A stretch of 64,000 nt of DNA. Source: Symmachiella macrocystis (GTDB lineage: Bacteria; Planctomycetota; Planctomycetia; Planctomycetales; Planctomycetaceae). How positions within the stretch are numbered: the first letter of the stretch is position 1; each line of letters opens with the position of its first letter. The notes beneath the pieces were generated by a model. The model was not told the origin of the DNA and searched no databases. It saw only the letters and a list, made by a program, of their open reading frames with translations. Positions 37,839 through 47,389 of the stretch are shown here, piece after piece. Where the stretch lies: NCBI RefSeq assembly GCF_007860075.1, contig NZ_SJPP01000001.1, positions 3,941,490 to 4,005,489 of the forward strand, given 5' to 3'. The translations under genes were made by a program, and so were the position numbers.

Positions 37839-38306
37839 ATGCCGATTGCCCCCGCCAACTCGACGCCTCGTCCACCCGCTGCCCCCGCAGTGCGGCAACG
37901 GATTCATGGCGGCGATTGGTTCTGGATCGCACTGGCTGTGTTGATCCCGTTGGCCGGCTGGTTCCTGCAGGTCGTCGGGACCGAACAGGTGTCTCTTCTC
38001 GGCGATTCACGATGGCAGTTACCCGAGTTATGCTATTCCCGAAGTTGGCTGGGAATCGACTGCCCCGCTTGCGGGATGACCCGGAGCACCATTCATCTGG
38101 TTCATGGTCGACTGGCCGAGTCCTGGAGTGTGCACCGTTTGGCGTGGTTGGTGATGTTGGTCATTCTCGCTCAGGTCCCCTATCGACTGTTGATCCCCTG
38201 GCAGCAGCGCGTCAGCGATCCCCGCTGGATCCGTTACGAAATGAGAATGTGGGCCGGCTTGGGGATTTTGCTGATTTTGAATCGGATCTGGGACGTGCTG
38301 ATCTAA
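37839..38306 (+). CDS. DUF2752 membrane protein
   Basis: The 155-residue membrane protein has the DUF2752 signature 'GIDCPACGMTRSTIHLVHGRLAESW' (C-P-x-C-G-x-T-R), two to three hydrophobic segments (about 26-48, 108-128 and 140-155) and no signal peptide cleavage site. The function of the family is unknown; the Cys pair may bind metal or form a disulfide. The start is uncertain, because the frame is open further upstream and the SD before ATG 37839 is weak. It precedes a zinc-type dehydrogenase gene by 50 bases. Confidence 0.8.
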   Translation: MPIAPANSTPRPPAAPAVRQRIHGGDWFWIALAVLIPLAGWFLQVVGTEQVSLLGDSRWQLPELCYSRSWLGIDCPACGMTRSTIHLVHGRLAESWSVHRLAWLVMLVILAQVPYRLLIPWQQRVSDPRWIRYEMRMWAGLGILLILNRIWDVLI

Positions 38307-38356
38307 ATGTCCATTCCCGGTCGCCCCGTAAAACCCCATAAGTGAGTGACCGTTCC

Positions 38357-39313
38357 ATGCGCGCCATCATGTTTGATGAAACCGGAATCTCGTTTCGCGA
38401 CGACATTCCTCAACCGGTTTGCCGCGAAAACGAAGTGTTAATCCACGTGCTGCTCGCGGGTCTCTGTGAGACCGACCTGCAACTGGTCCAAGGCTACATG
38501 GGATTCCACGGCATCTTAGGACACGAATTCGTAGGGATTGCCGAAACGGGTCGTTTTGCCGGGCAGCGAGTTGTGGGTGAAATCAATTGCGCCTGTGGAA
38601 ACTGTGAAACGTGTCGGCGGGGGCTTGTCACACATTGTCCGCACCGCTCGGTGCTGGGCATTTTGAATCACGACGGCGCGTTCGCTGACTACATCGCCGT
38701 CCCGGAAGTCAATCTGCATCGGGTGCCGGATGAAATCTCTACTGAGGCGGCTGTCTTTACCGAGCCATTGGCAGCGGCGTTCCAGATTCCGGCCCAGATT
38801 CCGTTCTCCAAAGAAATGCGGGTCGTGGTCCTCGGGGATGGTCGGCTGGGCAATCTGTGCGCGCAGGTGATCCGCCTCTCCGGAGCCACGGTTTCGGTCG
38901 TCGGCAAACATCGCCGGAAATTGGCTCTGTTAGAAGAAATGGGAATTGCCACCGGACTGTTAGAAAACCTGTCGCCCGAGCACAGTGCGGATGTGGTGGT
39001 GGATTGCACGGGATCTCCCAGCGGATTGCCGACTGCATACCAGCTTGTGAAACCGCGAGGCACAATCGTGCTCAAAACCACGGTGGCGGGAACGCCGAAA
39101 ATGACGTTGGCCCCGCTGGTGATTGATGAAATTACGGTCGTCGGATCGCGCTGTGGACCTTTTGACCGGGCTGTGGCCGCTTTGGAAAACGGTGAAGTGG
39201 AGGTGCTACCCTTAATCGATCACCGGTTGCCGCTATCCGCCGCATTAGAAGCCTTCGAAATTGCTCGCACGACCGATACCCTGAAAATCTTACTGCACGT
39301 CAACGACCCCTAA
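38357..39313 (+). CDS. zinc-type medium-chain alcohol/polyol dehydrogenase
   Basis: The 318-residue NAD(P)-dependent dehydrogenase has the catalytic zinc region 'LAGLCETDLQLVQGYMGFHGILGHEFVG' and a structural-zinc-like cluster with four Cys in 'CACGNCETCRRGLVTHCPH'. 'VVVLGDGRLGNLCAQVIRLSG' is the Rossmann motif. It resembles threonine/sorbitol-type members, with a shorter C-terminal domain than classic ADH (about 350). The substrate is unknown. The start may be GTG 38342 or ATG 38357; the latter matches the typical 'MRA' beginning of the family. It follows the DUF2752 gene closely. Confidence 0.87.
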   Translation: MRAIMFDETGISFRDDIPQPVCRENEVLIHVLLAGLCETDLQLVQGYMGFHGILGHEFVGIAETGRFAGQRVVGEINCACGNCETCRRGLVTHCPHRSVLGILNHDGAFADYIAVPEVNLHRVPDEISTEAAVFTEPLAAAFQIPAQIPFSKEMRVVVLGDGRLGNLCAQVIRLSGATVSVVGKHRRKLALLEEMGIATGLLENLSPEHSADVVVDCTGSPSGLPTAYQLVKPRGTIVLKTTVAGTPKMTLAPLVIDEITVVGSRCGPFDRAVAALENGEVEVLPLIDHRLPLSAALEAFEIARTTDTLKILLHVNDP

Positions 39314-39483
39314 TTCCACCAACACCGGCTTTGGTACCAATCACAGATCCAGATGTCATGCACCTTGTGGGCAGCGTCCACCGACTCTACTAGACTACCC
39401 TCACAACGGACTCCCAGTTATTTGTTCTGGCATGGTAGCGCGACTAACCGCTATCATGTCTGCGTTCTACGATTTCCTCACCG

Positions 39484-40851
39484 ATGTTAGATAAGGGCAA
39501 AGGCATGGGATCACCGGCTTCCGGTAGTTCTCCGAATACGTTTCAGCGTTTCTTCCAATCGGAAGTTTCCGGCAGTATCTTGTTGCTGGTCTGTTCAGTG
39601 GTGGCTCTCATCTGGGCCAACTCTCCCTGGGCAGAGAGCTACCATCATGTCTTGCACGAACACATCGGGCTGAATTGGGGGCCTGAGGGAGCAACTTCTT
39701 TCGACGAAGTCCACAACTTTAGCATGAGCCTGCATCATTGGGTGAATGACGGGATGATGGCCATTTTTTTCTTCGTCGTTGGTTTGGAAATCAAACGGGA
39801 ATTGTTGGTCGGCGAACTCTCCTCACTCAAGAAATCGGCTTTGCCGGTTGGCGCGGCCTTGGGCGGAATGTTGGTCCCAGCGCTGCTCTATACGTTCTTG
39901 AATTTTGGCGGTCCCGGCATGCGGGGCTGGGGAATCCCCATGGCGACCGATATTGCCTTTGCATTGGGCGCGCTGTCGCTGTTTGGCAGCCGCGTACCGA
40001 TTTCGCTCAAAGTATTTCTCACAGCACTGGCCATTGTGGATGACCTGGGGGCGGTCGTGGTTATCGCCATTTTTTATACGGACACAATATCCATAATGGC
40101 ATTGGCCGTGGCGGCAGCGTTTTTATCAGGGATCTTCGTCGCCAACCGCATGAATGTGCGTCACACGGGAATTTATCTGTTGTTAGCAGCGGCCGTTTGG
40201 GTGGCGGTATTGGCATCGGGAGTGCATACCACCATTGCCGGCACATTGATCGCGCTACTCGTCCCGGTGCGGGCAAAGATTGACCCCAGAGAGTATCTCA
40301 AACTTTGCCGCGGCCGGCTCAACGAACTCGAAGCGGCCGAATTCACGCGGGATAGTATGATCGGCGATCAAAAACAACTGGAAGACCTAAGCGACATTTA
40401 CGTCGCCAGTGAGGATATGATCCCGGCGGGTGTCAATCTGGAACACCGACTGCACCCCATCACAACTTTTATCATCTTACCACTATTCGCACTTCTGAAT
40501 GCTGGCGTGCCGATCGACTTTGAGAGTCTCTCAGAAGCTCCCATTACCGTAGGTCTCGGCGTGATGTTGGGATTGATTGTCGGCAAGCAGATTGGTGTGA
40601 TGTTGTTTAGCTGGTTGGCCATTCGCAGCGGACTTGCCGCAATGCCCGCTGGAGTCACCTGGGGGCAACTGTGGGGCGTTAGTTGTTTGGCGGGTGTGGG
40701 ATTCACCATGTCGTTATTCGTCAGTGGGTTAGCCTTTACGGACCAAGCGTTCGACAGCCAGTCAAAATTAGGCGTGTTGGCCGCTTCGGCCATTTCGGGT
40801 GTGCTGGGATACATCGTCCTGCAAAAAAAACTGTCCCCAGCCGTCGACTAG
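39484..40851 (+). CDS. nhaA: Na+/H+ antiporter NhaA
   Basis: NhaA exchanges two protons for one sodium ion across the inner membrane and controls pH and sodium. The 455 residues include 'HHWVNDGMMAIFFFVVGLEIKRELL', 'GWGIPMATDIAFALGALSLFG' and the ion-binding pair in 'ALAIVDDLGAVVVIAIFYTD'. The C-terminal helices have 'GVGFTMSLFVSGLAF'. It is longer than E. coli NhaA (388), mainly from a hydrophilic insert around residues 275-320 ('LNELEAAEFTRDS'). ATG 39484 is preceded only by weak SD material. The HdeD-like gene follows 96 bases later. Confidence 0.96.
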   Translation: MLDKGKGMGSPASGSSPNTFQRFFQSEVSGSILLLVCSVVALIWANSPWAESYHHVLHEHIGLNWGPEGATSFDEVHNFSMSLHHWVNDGMMAIFFFVVGLEIKRELLVGELSSLKKSALPVGAALGGMLVPALLYTFLNFGGPGMRGWGIPMATDIAFALGALSLFGSRVPISLKVFLTALAIVDDLGAVVVIAIFYTDTISIMALAVAAAFLSGIFVANRMNVRHTGIYLLLAAAVWVAVLASGVHTTIAGTLIALLVPVRAKIDPREYLKLCRGRLNELEAAEFTRDSMIGDQKQLEDLSDIYVASEDMIPAGVNLEHRLHPITTFIILPLFALLNAGVPIDFESLSEAPITVGLGVMLGLIVGKQIGVMLFSWLAIRSGLAAMPAGVTWGQLWGVSCLAGVGFTMSLFVSGLAFTDQAFDSQSKLGVLAASAISGVLGYIVLQKKLSPAVD

Positions 40852-40947
40852 TTTAGCAGCACCCTAGAGTGCCCGTTGTTTTTACAGATTGCCTTTCCAC
40901 TTGAAACCTCTCGTATAAACCTTGTTTGCTACAAAGGAAACACGCAC

Positions 40948-41553
40948 ATGTCACAAGATCAAACAGGCCTTTCGTCACCTGCTGCACTTGTTGGAATTCA
41001 GGAGCTGCGTCACAACTGGGGTTGGTTCCTGGGGCTGGGAGTGCTCTTGATTATCGCCGGCATGGCCGCCATTGGATCATCCGTCTGGATGACCGGCCTG
41101 ACCGTCATGTTTTTAGGCTGGCTGTTGCTGTTTAGTGGTGTGATTCAAGCAGCGAACTTCTTTTGGCGCAAACAGTGGAAAGGCTTTTTTATCGATGCGG
41201 TCAGCGCGGCGTTGTATATTCTGATGGGCATCGTGCTCATTAAAAACCCACTGGAGGGTGCCGTTGCATTCACAATGCTGATTGCAATTCTGTTGATTGT
41301 CGGCGGTATTTTTCGCATTGCCATCTGTCTGATGACAAAAATGGAACACAAAATCTGGTTGTTGTTGCACGGCGTGGTGTCGATCGTGCTGGGGGGAATG
41401 ATCCTGCAAGAATGGCCCGAATCGGGTCTATGGGTCATCGGGCTGTTCGTCGGTATCGACATGTTGATCGGCGGTTGGTCGATGGTCATGCTCGCCTTTG
41501 CCGCCAAGAATTTGCCTTCCAGCATGGATGACACAGGTGCAGCGCCTGCCTAG
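40948..41553 (+). CDS. HdeD-family (DUF308) membrane protein
   Basis: The 201-residue protein has six hydrophobic segments in three pairs, the layout of HdeD/DUF308 acid-resistance membrane proteins. Typical parts are 'LGLGVLLIIAGMAAIGSSVWMTGLTVMFLGWLLLFSGVIQAANFF', 'AALYILMGIVLIKNP' and 'LLLHGVVSIVLGGMILQEWPESGLWVIGLFVGIDMLIGGWSMVMLAFAAK'. ATG 40948 has AAGGA about nine bases upstream; an earlier frame has no SD. The position next to nhaA suggests pH stress, but the molecular role of the family is not known. Confidence 0.88.
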   Translation: MSQDQTGLSSPAALVGIQELRHNWGWFLGLGVLLIIAGMAAIGSSVWMTGLTVMFLGWLLLFSGVIQAANFFWRKQWKGFFIDAVSAALYILMGIVLIKNPLEGAVAFTMLIAILLIVGGIFRIAICLMTKMEHKIWLLLHGVVSIVLGGMILQEWPESGLWVIGLFVGIDMLIGGWSMVMLAFAAKNLPSSMDDTGAAPA

Positions 41554-41757
41554 CCGCAGGTTGCGCCCCGACGTCGAGCGGGTGGGAGTTTGCCCTACAA
41601 CTTGGTTCCCCGGTTTCTGGTGCATTTTGGGCAAACTTTGTAGACTTGGGTGAAACACGAAATGCGGGCCATTCTTTGACCGCATTTCGTGGGACCCAAC
41701 ACAGACAGCCACCCCCGGCCGACACCTAAAAATACGACAAATCGCAGAGAGGACTCC

Positions 41758-43254
41758 ATGACCGCTACATCTCGCCACATGTTGGTTTTGTTTCTAGGGA
41801 GTCTCGTCCTATGGGGCGCGACTCTCGCCCGCGCCGCTGAACCGGAGTCGGGCTTTAAAAGCATTTTCAACGGTAAGGACCTCACCGGTTGGGATGGGGA
41901 CCCTAAATTTTGGTCGGTCCGCGACGGTGCGATCACCGGTCAGACGACCAAGGAAAATCCCACAAAAGGAAACACGTTCCTGATTTGGGAAGGTGGAAAG
42001 GTCGACGACTTTGAACTGCGTTTGCAAGTCAAAATCATCGACGGCAATTCCGGCATTCAGTATCGCAGCAAGGCGGTCGACAAATGGGTGCTCAGCGGCT
42101 ATCAGGCCGACTACGAAGCGGGCGAGAAGTATTCGGGCATTCTCTACGAAGAAAAGGCCCGCGGGATTCTGGCGCTGCGTGGGCAAAAAGTGGTCATTGG
42201 AGCGGACGGAAAAATTACACCCTCCGGCTCCGTCGGCGATCCGGCCACGATTCAAAAGTCGATCAAAAAAGAGGACTGGAACGACTACACGATCATCGCC
42301 GAAGGCAACCACTTGATCCACAAGATCAATGGGCATGTCACTATCGACCTGACCGACAACGATGCCAAAAAACGGGCCATGCAGGGTTTGTTGGCGTTGC
42401 AACTGCACGCCGGCCCGCCGATGACAGTGCAGTTTCGCAACATCCGGCTCAAACGCCTCAAATTGGCGCAAGCTAAAAAGATTGTGATGGTCGCCGGAAC
42501 GCCCAGCCACGCGCCGGGACATCATGAATTCAACGCCGGGGTGCTGTTGTTAGAACGCTGTGTCAACGAAGTCCCCGGACTGTTGGCCGAAGGCTATCTG
42601 AACGGCTGGCCCAAAGATCCAACCGCCTTTGACAACGCCGATGCCATTTTTTTGTTCATGGATGGCGGATCACGGCATCCGGTGATCCAAGGTGAGCATT
42701 TGCGGGAGATGCACGACCTCATGAAAAAAGGGGTGGGACTTGCCTGTGCGCACTACGCCGTCGAAGTCCCCAAAGAGCGGGGCGGACCGGAATACCTAGA
42801 TTGGATTGGCGGCTACTACGAGACCGACTATTCGACCAATCCGCATTGGATTGCCAACGTCGACAGCCTGCCCGAGCATCCCATCACACGGGGCGTCAAA
42901 CCCTTTCATCTCAACGACGAATGGTATTTCAACATCCGTTTTCCGGTTGAGGCGGACCACATCCAACCGATTGTCCAGGCGACCCCGCCGGATGATGTGC
43001 GTCGCACCAAAGCGGCGGCAGATCATCCCGGTCGTTTAGAAACATTGAGCTGGGCCATTGAGCGTCCCGACGGCGGCCGTGGTTTCGGTTTCACTGGGGG
43101 GCACTTCCACAACAATTGGGGCGACGACAATTTCCGCAAATTGGTCCTCAACGCCATTGCCTGGACCGCCGGCGCCGAAGTCCCCGCCGAAGGCATCGCC
43201 TCTAAGGTCGATCCCGAGGAACTGAAACAGAACCTCGACAAAAAACGCAAGTAG
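41758..43254 (+). CDS. exported DUF1080 (3-keto-disaccharide hydrolase) / ThuA fusion
   Basis: The 498-residue protein has a signal peptide (about 1-26, 'ARAAE'). It joins two domains. The first (about 30-220) is DUF1080, with 'FNGKDLTGW', 'NSGIQYRSKA', 'GYQADYEAG' and 'GLLALQLHAGPPMTVQFRNIRLK', a concanavalin-like hydrolase of 3-keto-sugars. The second (about 238-475) is ThuA, a glutamine-amidotransferase-like fold with 'MVAGTPSHAPGHHEFNAG' and 'GFTGGHFHNNWGDDNFRKLVLNAIAWTAG'. The pairing is common in planctomycetes and suggests breakdown of oxidised disaccharides outside the cytoplasm. ATG 41758 has AGAGGA five bases upstream. Confidence 0.92.
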   Translation: MTATSRHMLVLFLGSLVLWGATLARAAEPESGFKSIFNGKDLTGWDGDPKFWSVRDGAITGQTTKENPTKGNTFLIWEGGKVDDFELRLQVKIIDGNSGIQYRSKAVDKWVLSGYQADYEAGEKYSGILYEEKARGILALRGQKVVIGADGKITPSGSVGDPATIQKSIKKEDWNDYTIIAEGNHLIHKINGHVTIDLTDNDAKKRAMQGLLALQLHAGPPMTVQFRNIRLKRLKLAQAKKIVMVAGTPSHAPGHHEFNAGVLLLERCVNEVPGLLAEGYLNGWPKDPTAFDNADAIFLFMDGGSRHPVIQGEHLREMHDLMKKGVGLACAHYAVEVPKERGGPEYLDWIGGYYETDYSTNPHWIANVDSLPEHPITRGVKPFHLNDEWYFNIRFPVEADHIQPIVQATPPDDVRRTKAAADHPGRLETLSWAIERPDGGRGFGFTGGHFHNNWGDDNFRKLVLNAIAWTAGAEVPAEGIASKVDPEELKQNLDKKRK

Positions 43255-43466
43255 CAGTTGCAGACGTGCGCTGCGGTCTCTGAGTATTACCTCTTATACC
43301 AACGGTTTGCTTCCCGGTCGCTCGCATGGCTTGGGAATTTGGCCACAACGACGTATTGCGCAATCGCGGGCGTTGATGGCTCTTGTGCTGGGTTTGATAC
43401 GGCGTGTATTCTTCTGCGACGCACCACAATGGTGAACGCGCTAACCGTGGAAGAAGGGTTGTACCG

Positions 43467-45179
43467 TTGGACATCTGGCAACTTCTATTTGAAATCGTGG
43501 CATTGCTCGCCGGAGCGCTGATCCTGGGGGGTGTTTTCGCCCGTTTCGGGCAAAGTCCGCTCGTCGGTTATTTGATCGCGGGTATGCTACTGGGCGGCCC
43601 GGGTAGCATCCAGCTCGTCAAATCCGAACAGGAAATCGAGGTGATCGCCGAGTTGGGAGTCTCGCTGCTTCTATTCAGCTTGGGACTCGAATTTTCACTG
43701 CCTCGGCTCCGCAAACTAGGCAACAAAGCCCTGATTGGCGGGATATTGCAGGTCTCCGTCACGCTGGCAGCGATGACCGGGGTCGCTTACTTATACGGTC
43801 TGGATATCCGTGAAGCGGTCGCTGTCGGTGCCATGGTCGCCCTCAGCAGCACCGCGGTCGTACTGCGGACGTTGATGGAAAGCGGCGAAATCGATACGCC
43901 CTACGGCGGTAACAGTTTGGCGATTTTGCTCGTGCAGGATATCGCAGTGGTGCCGCTGGCAATACTGATAGCCGTGCTTGCCGGCGGAGAAGGGGCCCGC
44001 GAGATCGCCGTGAATGTTGGTTGGATCATGTTGACCGCCGGTTTGTTGATTGCCGGTTTGTACATTTTGCTCAACTTTGTTGCCGCCCGTGCGCTGGGGG
44101 GATTGACGCTGGTCCGCAACCGCGAGTTGACAACGATCCTGGCTGTGGTGATTGGTCTCGGTTCGGCCTGGGTGGCGCACCTCGCGGGGATTTCGCCCGC
44201 GTTGGGGGCGTTCATTGCAGGAATGATTTTAGGTGGCTCGCCGTTTGCCACTCAAATCCGCGCTGACGTCTCTTCGCTGCGAGTGGTCTTGCTGACGCTG
44301 TTTTTTGGCTCGGCTGGGATGATTGCTGATCCGATTTGGATCGCCAGCAATCTGTTCCTGGTCGTCGGGGCAACAGCAGCAATCATGCTCGTCAAGCTGG
44401 CGGTGACGTGGATTATCTTTCAGCGGCTGGGGCAGTCACCGGCCGTTGCGGCGACCACTGGAATCAGCGTGTCGCAAATTGGCGAATTCGCGTTCGTCCT
44501 CGGCGCGGTCGCACGAACCGTGGGGGCGATCACGCGTGAGACCCATTTGTTGATTGTCTCGGCAACAATCGTCTCACTTTTACTCAGCCCGTTATTGCTT
44601 TCCTATGCGGGATGCATCGGTTACCGATTGGCAAAGTTTGTGTTTTGGGGCCGTAGTATCAGCCCTCCCGACGCGTTGACGACCGCTGCGACCGGACACA
44701 TCGTCATCGTTGGTTTTGGACCGGCCGGACGAATTGCCGCCGCCGCGCTCCGTGCTTCGACCATCAAAGTCGTGGTCGTCGACTTAAACCACGAGGGGGT
44801 GAAGAAGGCGAAGGAGTTGGGATTTGACGGGCATATCGGCGATGCCACGCAATACGAGGTCCTGGAACACGCCCGCGTCCGCGACGCAAAAGCGGTGATC
44901 GTCACCGTGCCACACAACCGGACAGCTGTAATGGTCGTCGAGGCGGTCCGCGGTTTGGCCCCCAATGCACACATCGTCGTGCGGTCCCGTTACCAGCGCG
45001 ATGTCAACGACCTCGCCATCAGCGGCGCTGATATTATTTTCGGCGACGAACAAGAAATCGGCCAGGAATTGGGCCGGCATTTGCGGGAATGGCTAGCCGC
45101 GCACGACAAAGACGCACCGCCAGCTGCCGAACCTGAGGACCCGCAGCAGGACTCCAGTCCCAACAGCGACCACAAGTAA
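43467..45179 (+). CDS. KefB-type cation:proton antiporter with TrkA-N domain
   Basis: The 570-residue CPA2-family protein has about twelve N-terminal transmembrane helices, with 'AELGVSLLLFSLGLEFS', 'ALSSTAVVLRTLMESG', 'LLVQDIAVVPLAI' and 'GISPALGAFIAGMILGGSP'. A cytoplasmic TrkA-N nucleotide-binding domain follows (about 395-520: 'GHIVIVGFGPAGRIAAAALRA', 'GDATQYEVLEHA'). Members exchange K+ or Na+ for protons under control of NAD(H) or glutathione. The start is TTG 43467 with GAAGG about ten bases upstream. The disordered C-terminus is rich in acidic residues and Pro. Confidence 0.92.
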   Translation: MDIWQLLFEIVALLAGALILGGVFARFGQSPLVGYLIAGMLLGGPGSIQLVKSEQEIEVIAELGVSLLLFSLGLEFSLPRLRKLGNKALIGGILQVSVTLAAMTGVAYLYGLDIREAVAVGAMVALSSTAVVLRTLMESGEIDTPYGGNSLAILLVQDIAVVPLAILIAVLAGGEGAREIAVNVGWIMLTAGLLIAGLYILLNFVAARALGGLTLVRNRELTTILAVVIGLGSAWVAHLAGISPALGAFIAGMILGGSPFATQIRADVSSLRVVLLTLFFGSAGMIADPIWIASNLFLVVGATAAIMLVKLAVTWIIFQRLGQSPAVAATTGISVSQIGEFAFVLGAVARTVGAITRETHLLIVSATIVSLLLSPLLLSYAGCIGYRLAKFVFWGRSISPPDALTTAATGHIVIVGFGPAGRIAAAALRASTIKVVVVDLNHEGVKKAKELGFDGHIGDATQYEVLEHARVRDAKAVIVTVPHNRTAVMVVEAVRGLAPNAHIVVRSRYQRDVNDLAISGADIIFGDEQEIGQELGRHLREWLAAHDKDAPPAAEPEDPQQDSSPNSDHK

Positions 45180-45199
45180 CGATCCCAATCGTCTTGGTT

Positions 45200-45601
45200 T
45201 TACGCCTCCGGCATCTCCGGCTCCATCGCCACCGCGTCCCAGTTGGGGCGACTGCGAAAGTTGCCGAAGATGGCGTACAGCATCAACCCGTGGGCCAGCA
45301 TCTTCATAAACACATGAGTGTAATTGATGAACCCAAACAGCCAGTTCATATCACGCAGGGACCTGCCGGTTTCGTCCATAACTGTTACCACAACCCCTGA
45401 GACCACCATCATTGCGAACATCGAAAACAATTGAATCCCCAGCGATATCGCAATCAACATCCGTGGGGTTTGGGGGAGGTCGCGGCGGGAATAGCACAGA
45501 TATAGCCCCACAAGCCAAATCACTCCGACCCCACCGATTTGGGTGAAGAAGATCCAGAGTTGTGATCCTAACGAAAAGATGACTTGACTGGGTTCGGGCA
45601 T
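45200..45601 (-). CDS. small membrane protein of unknown function
   Basis: The 133 residues have at least three hydrophobic segments: 'FTQIGGVGVIWLVGLYLCYS', 'RMLIAISLGIQLFSMFAMMVVSGVVVTVMD' and 'FMKMLAHGLMLYAIFGNF'. I do not recognise the family. The frame is longer, but ATG 45601 has GGAG about ten bases upstream, and the preceding part looks non-coding. It is convergent with the KefB-like gene (21 bases apart) and divergent from thiC. Confidence 0.65.
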   Translation of the reverse strand: MPEPSQVIFSLGSQLWIFFTQIGGVGVIWLVGLYLCYSRRDLPQTPRMLIAISLGIQLFSMFAMMVVSGVVVTVMDETGRSLRDMNWLFGFINYTHVFMKMLAHGLMLYAIFGNFRSRPNWDAVAMEPEMPEA

Positions 45602-45842
45602 GGTTTGGGCGCTCCACCGTTGATCAAAGGCTAGGGCGGCTGTGCGGCAAATGCTGCTTCCAGCCCGCCGCGTTGACATTCCCATCCGGAAAACTACGAT
45701 AGAACAAGCAACGGGAGGACGCACGATGGCGTTTGCCCTCCCAGTTGCCGCACCTATCACGACTCCACATTACCGCGAGACACCCGGCCGATAAAGCCGA
45801 AAACCTCGGATCGAACCACACGCAACGGAGGCGGTCGCTGCC

Positions 45843-47180
45843 ATGACCCAAATCGAACGTGCCCGCAAGGGTGAAGTTACCCCTGAAATGGAATTCGTCG
45901 CCCAGCGCGAACTCTTAGCGCCGGAATTGATTCGCGACGAAGTTGCCGCTGGACGGATGGTCATCCCGGCCAACAAAGTCCATCTGGCCAAAAACCTGGA
46001 GCCGATGGGCATCGGCATCGCCGCCAAGTGCAAAATCAACGCCAATATCGGCAACAGCGCCGTGACCAGCGACGCCGGTGAAGAACTCGACAAACTGCAC
46101 GCCGCCGTCCACTACGGCGCCGACACGGTGATGGACCTCTCTACCGGAGCGGGGATCGATGAGATCCGGCAAACTCTCGTCGACGCGTCTCCTGTCCCGA
46201 TTGGGACCGTGCCGATCTATCAGGTCGTGCAGAATCTCAACGAATTTTTGGACATGAAGCCGCAAGACATGCTCGACATGGTCGAACATCAGGCCAAGCA
46301 GGGCGTCGATTATATGACGCTGCACGCCGGTGTGCTGATCGAGCATTTGTCGCTGACGATGAATCGCATCACGGGAATCGTCAGCCGGGGCGGCTCGCTG
46401 TTGGCCCAATGGATGATGCATCACCGCCAACAAAATCCGCTCTACACGCACTTCGAAGACCTGTGCGACATTATGTACCAGTATGACGTCACCTGGAGCA
46501 TCGGCGACGGATTGCGTCCCGGTTGTCTGGCGGATGCATCGGACAAAGCACAGTTCGCCGAACTCGATACGCTGGGCGAACTGACGAAGCGTGCTTGGGC
46601 GAAGAACAACCAAGTCATGATCGAAGGTCCCGGGCATGTGCCGATGGATCAGATTCCTATGAACATGGAACGGCAAATCGAAGTCTGCCACGGCGCGCCG
46701 TTTTACGTGCTCGGCCCGTTGGTGATCGACATCTCGCCGGGTTACGACCACATCTCCAGCGCCATCGGTGCTGCCATCGCCGGACAGCACGGCGCTTCGA
46801 TGCTGTGTTACGTCACGCCCAAGGAACACCTGGGACTGCCTGATGCCAAAGACGTCCGTGAAGGGGTGATCGCCTATAAGATCGCCGCCCACGCCGCCGA
46901 CGTCGCCCGCCATCGCCCCGGTGCTCGCGATCGGGATGACGCACTTTCCAAAGCACGGTACGAATTCGACTGGAATCGCCAATTCGAACTATCGCTCGAT
47001 CCCGAGCGGGCTCGCGAAATGCACGACGAGACCTTGCCGCAAGAAACCTTCAAAAGCGCCAAGTTCTGCTCGATGTGCGGCCCCAAGTTCTGCTCGATGC
47101 GGATCAACGAGGATATGCGGAAGATGGCACCCGAGGAGTTAACGGAACTCGCCACCAGCGTCGCCGAAGCCGCGAAATAG
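45843..47180 (+). CDS. thiC: phosphomethylpyrimidine synthase ThiC (short form)
   Basis: ThiC is a radical-SAM-type enzyme that rearranges aminoimidazole ribotide into hydroxymethylpyrimidine phosphate for thiamine. The 445 residues contain '[16 protein letters not shown]', '[17 protein letters not shown]', '[15 protein letters not shown]', 'GHVP' and the C-terminal cluster motif C-x2-C-x4-C in '[10 protein letters not shown]' (about 412-420). The N-terminal domain of the 600-residue E. coli form is absent, as in archaeal and other short ThiC proteins. GGAGG lies ten bases before the ATG. No TPP riboswitch consensus is visible in the 240 bases upstream. Confidence 0.95.
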   Translation: MTQIERARKGEVTPEMEFVAQRELLAPELIRDEVAAGRMVIPANKVHLAKNLEPMGIGIAAKCKINANIGNSAVTSDAGEELDKLHAAVHYGADTVMDLSTGAGIDEIRQTLVDASPVPIGTVPIYQVVQNLNEFLDMKPQDMLDMVEHQAKQGVDYMTLHAGVLIEHLSLTMNRITGIVSRGGSLLAQWMMHHRQQNPLYTHFEDLCDIMYQYDVTWSIGDGLRPGCLADASDKAQFAELDTLGELTKRAWAKNNQVMIEGPGHVPMDQIPMNMERQIEVCHGAPFYVLGPLVIDISPGYDHISSAIGAAIAGQHGASMLCYVTPKEHLGLPDAKDVREGVIAYKIAAHAADVARHRPGARDRDDALSKARYEFDWNRQFELSLDPERAREMHDETLPQETFKSAKFCSMCGPKFCSMRINEDMRKMAPEELTELATSVAEAAK

Positions 47181-47247
47181 GCCAGGGGCCGCGTCCTACA
47201 GCCGATGCGGGACGACTTGTTAGCAGGGGATCGCACAATGTTGTTTG

Positions 47248-47353
47248 CCCCTCACCTCGACCCTCTCCCAAAGGGAGAGGGAGAAGTGTGAATCGCACAG
47301 CGTCCATAACCCATCCCCCCCTCTCCCTCTGGGAGAGGGGCCGGGGGTGAGGG
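47248..47353. repeat. inverted doublet of the CTCTCCC..GGGAGAG palindrome
   Basis: CCCCTCACCTCGACCCTCTCC followed by CAAAGGGAGAGGG (47248-47281) faces CCCCCCTCTCCCTCTGGGAG followed by AGGGGCCGGGGGTGAGGG (47315-47353). The copies are inverted, and each folds on its own into a hairpin. They fill the space between convergent thiC and the MFS gene. A single related copy is at 25407-25448. Confidence 0.75.
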
Positions 47354-47389
47354 TTTTCGCGCTACTACAGGCGACCCGACGCACCCCAA

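Noticed and set aside
45915-46982. 355-codon frame antisense to thiC
   Set aside because: It is the mirror of a well-conserved gene with strong codon bias; its His-, Val- and Asp-rich translation has no recognisable domain.
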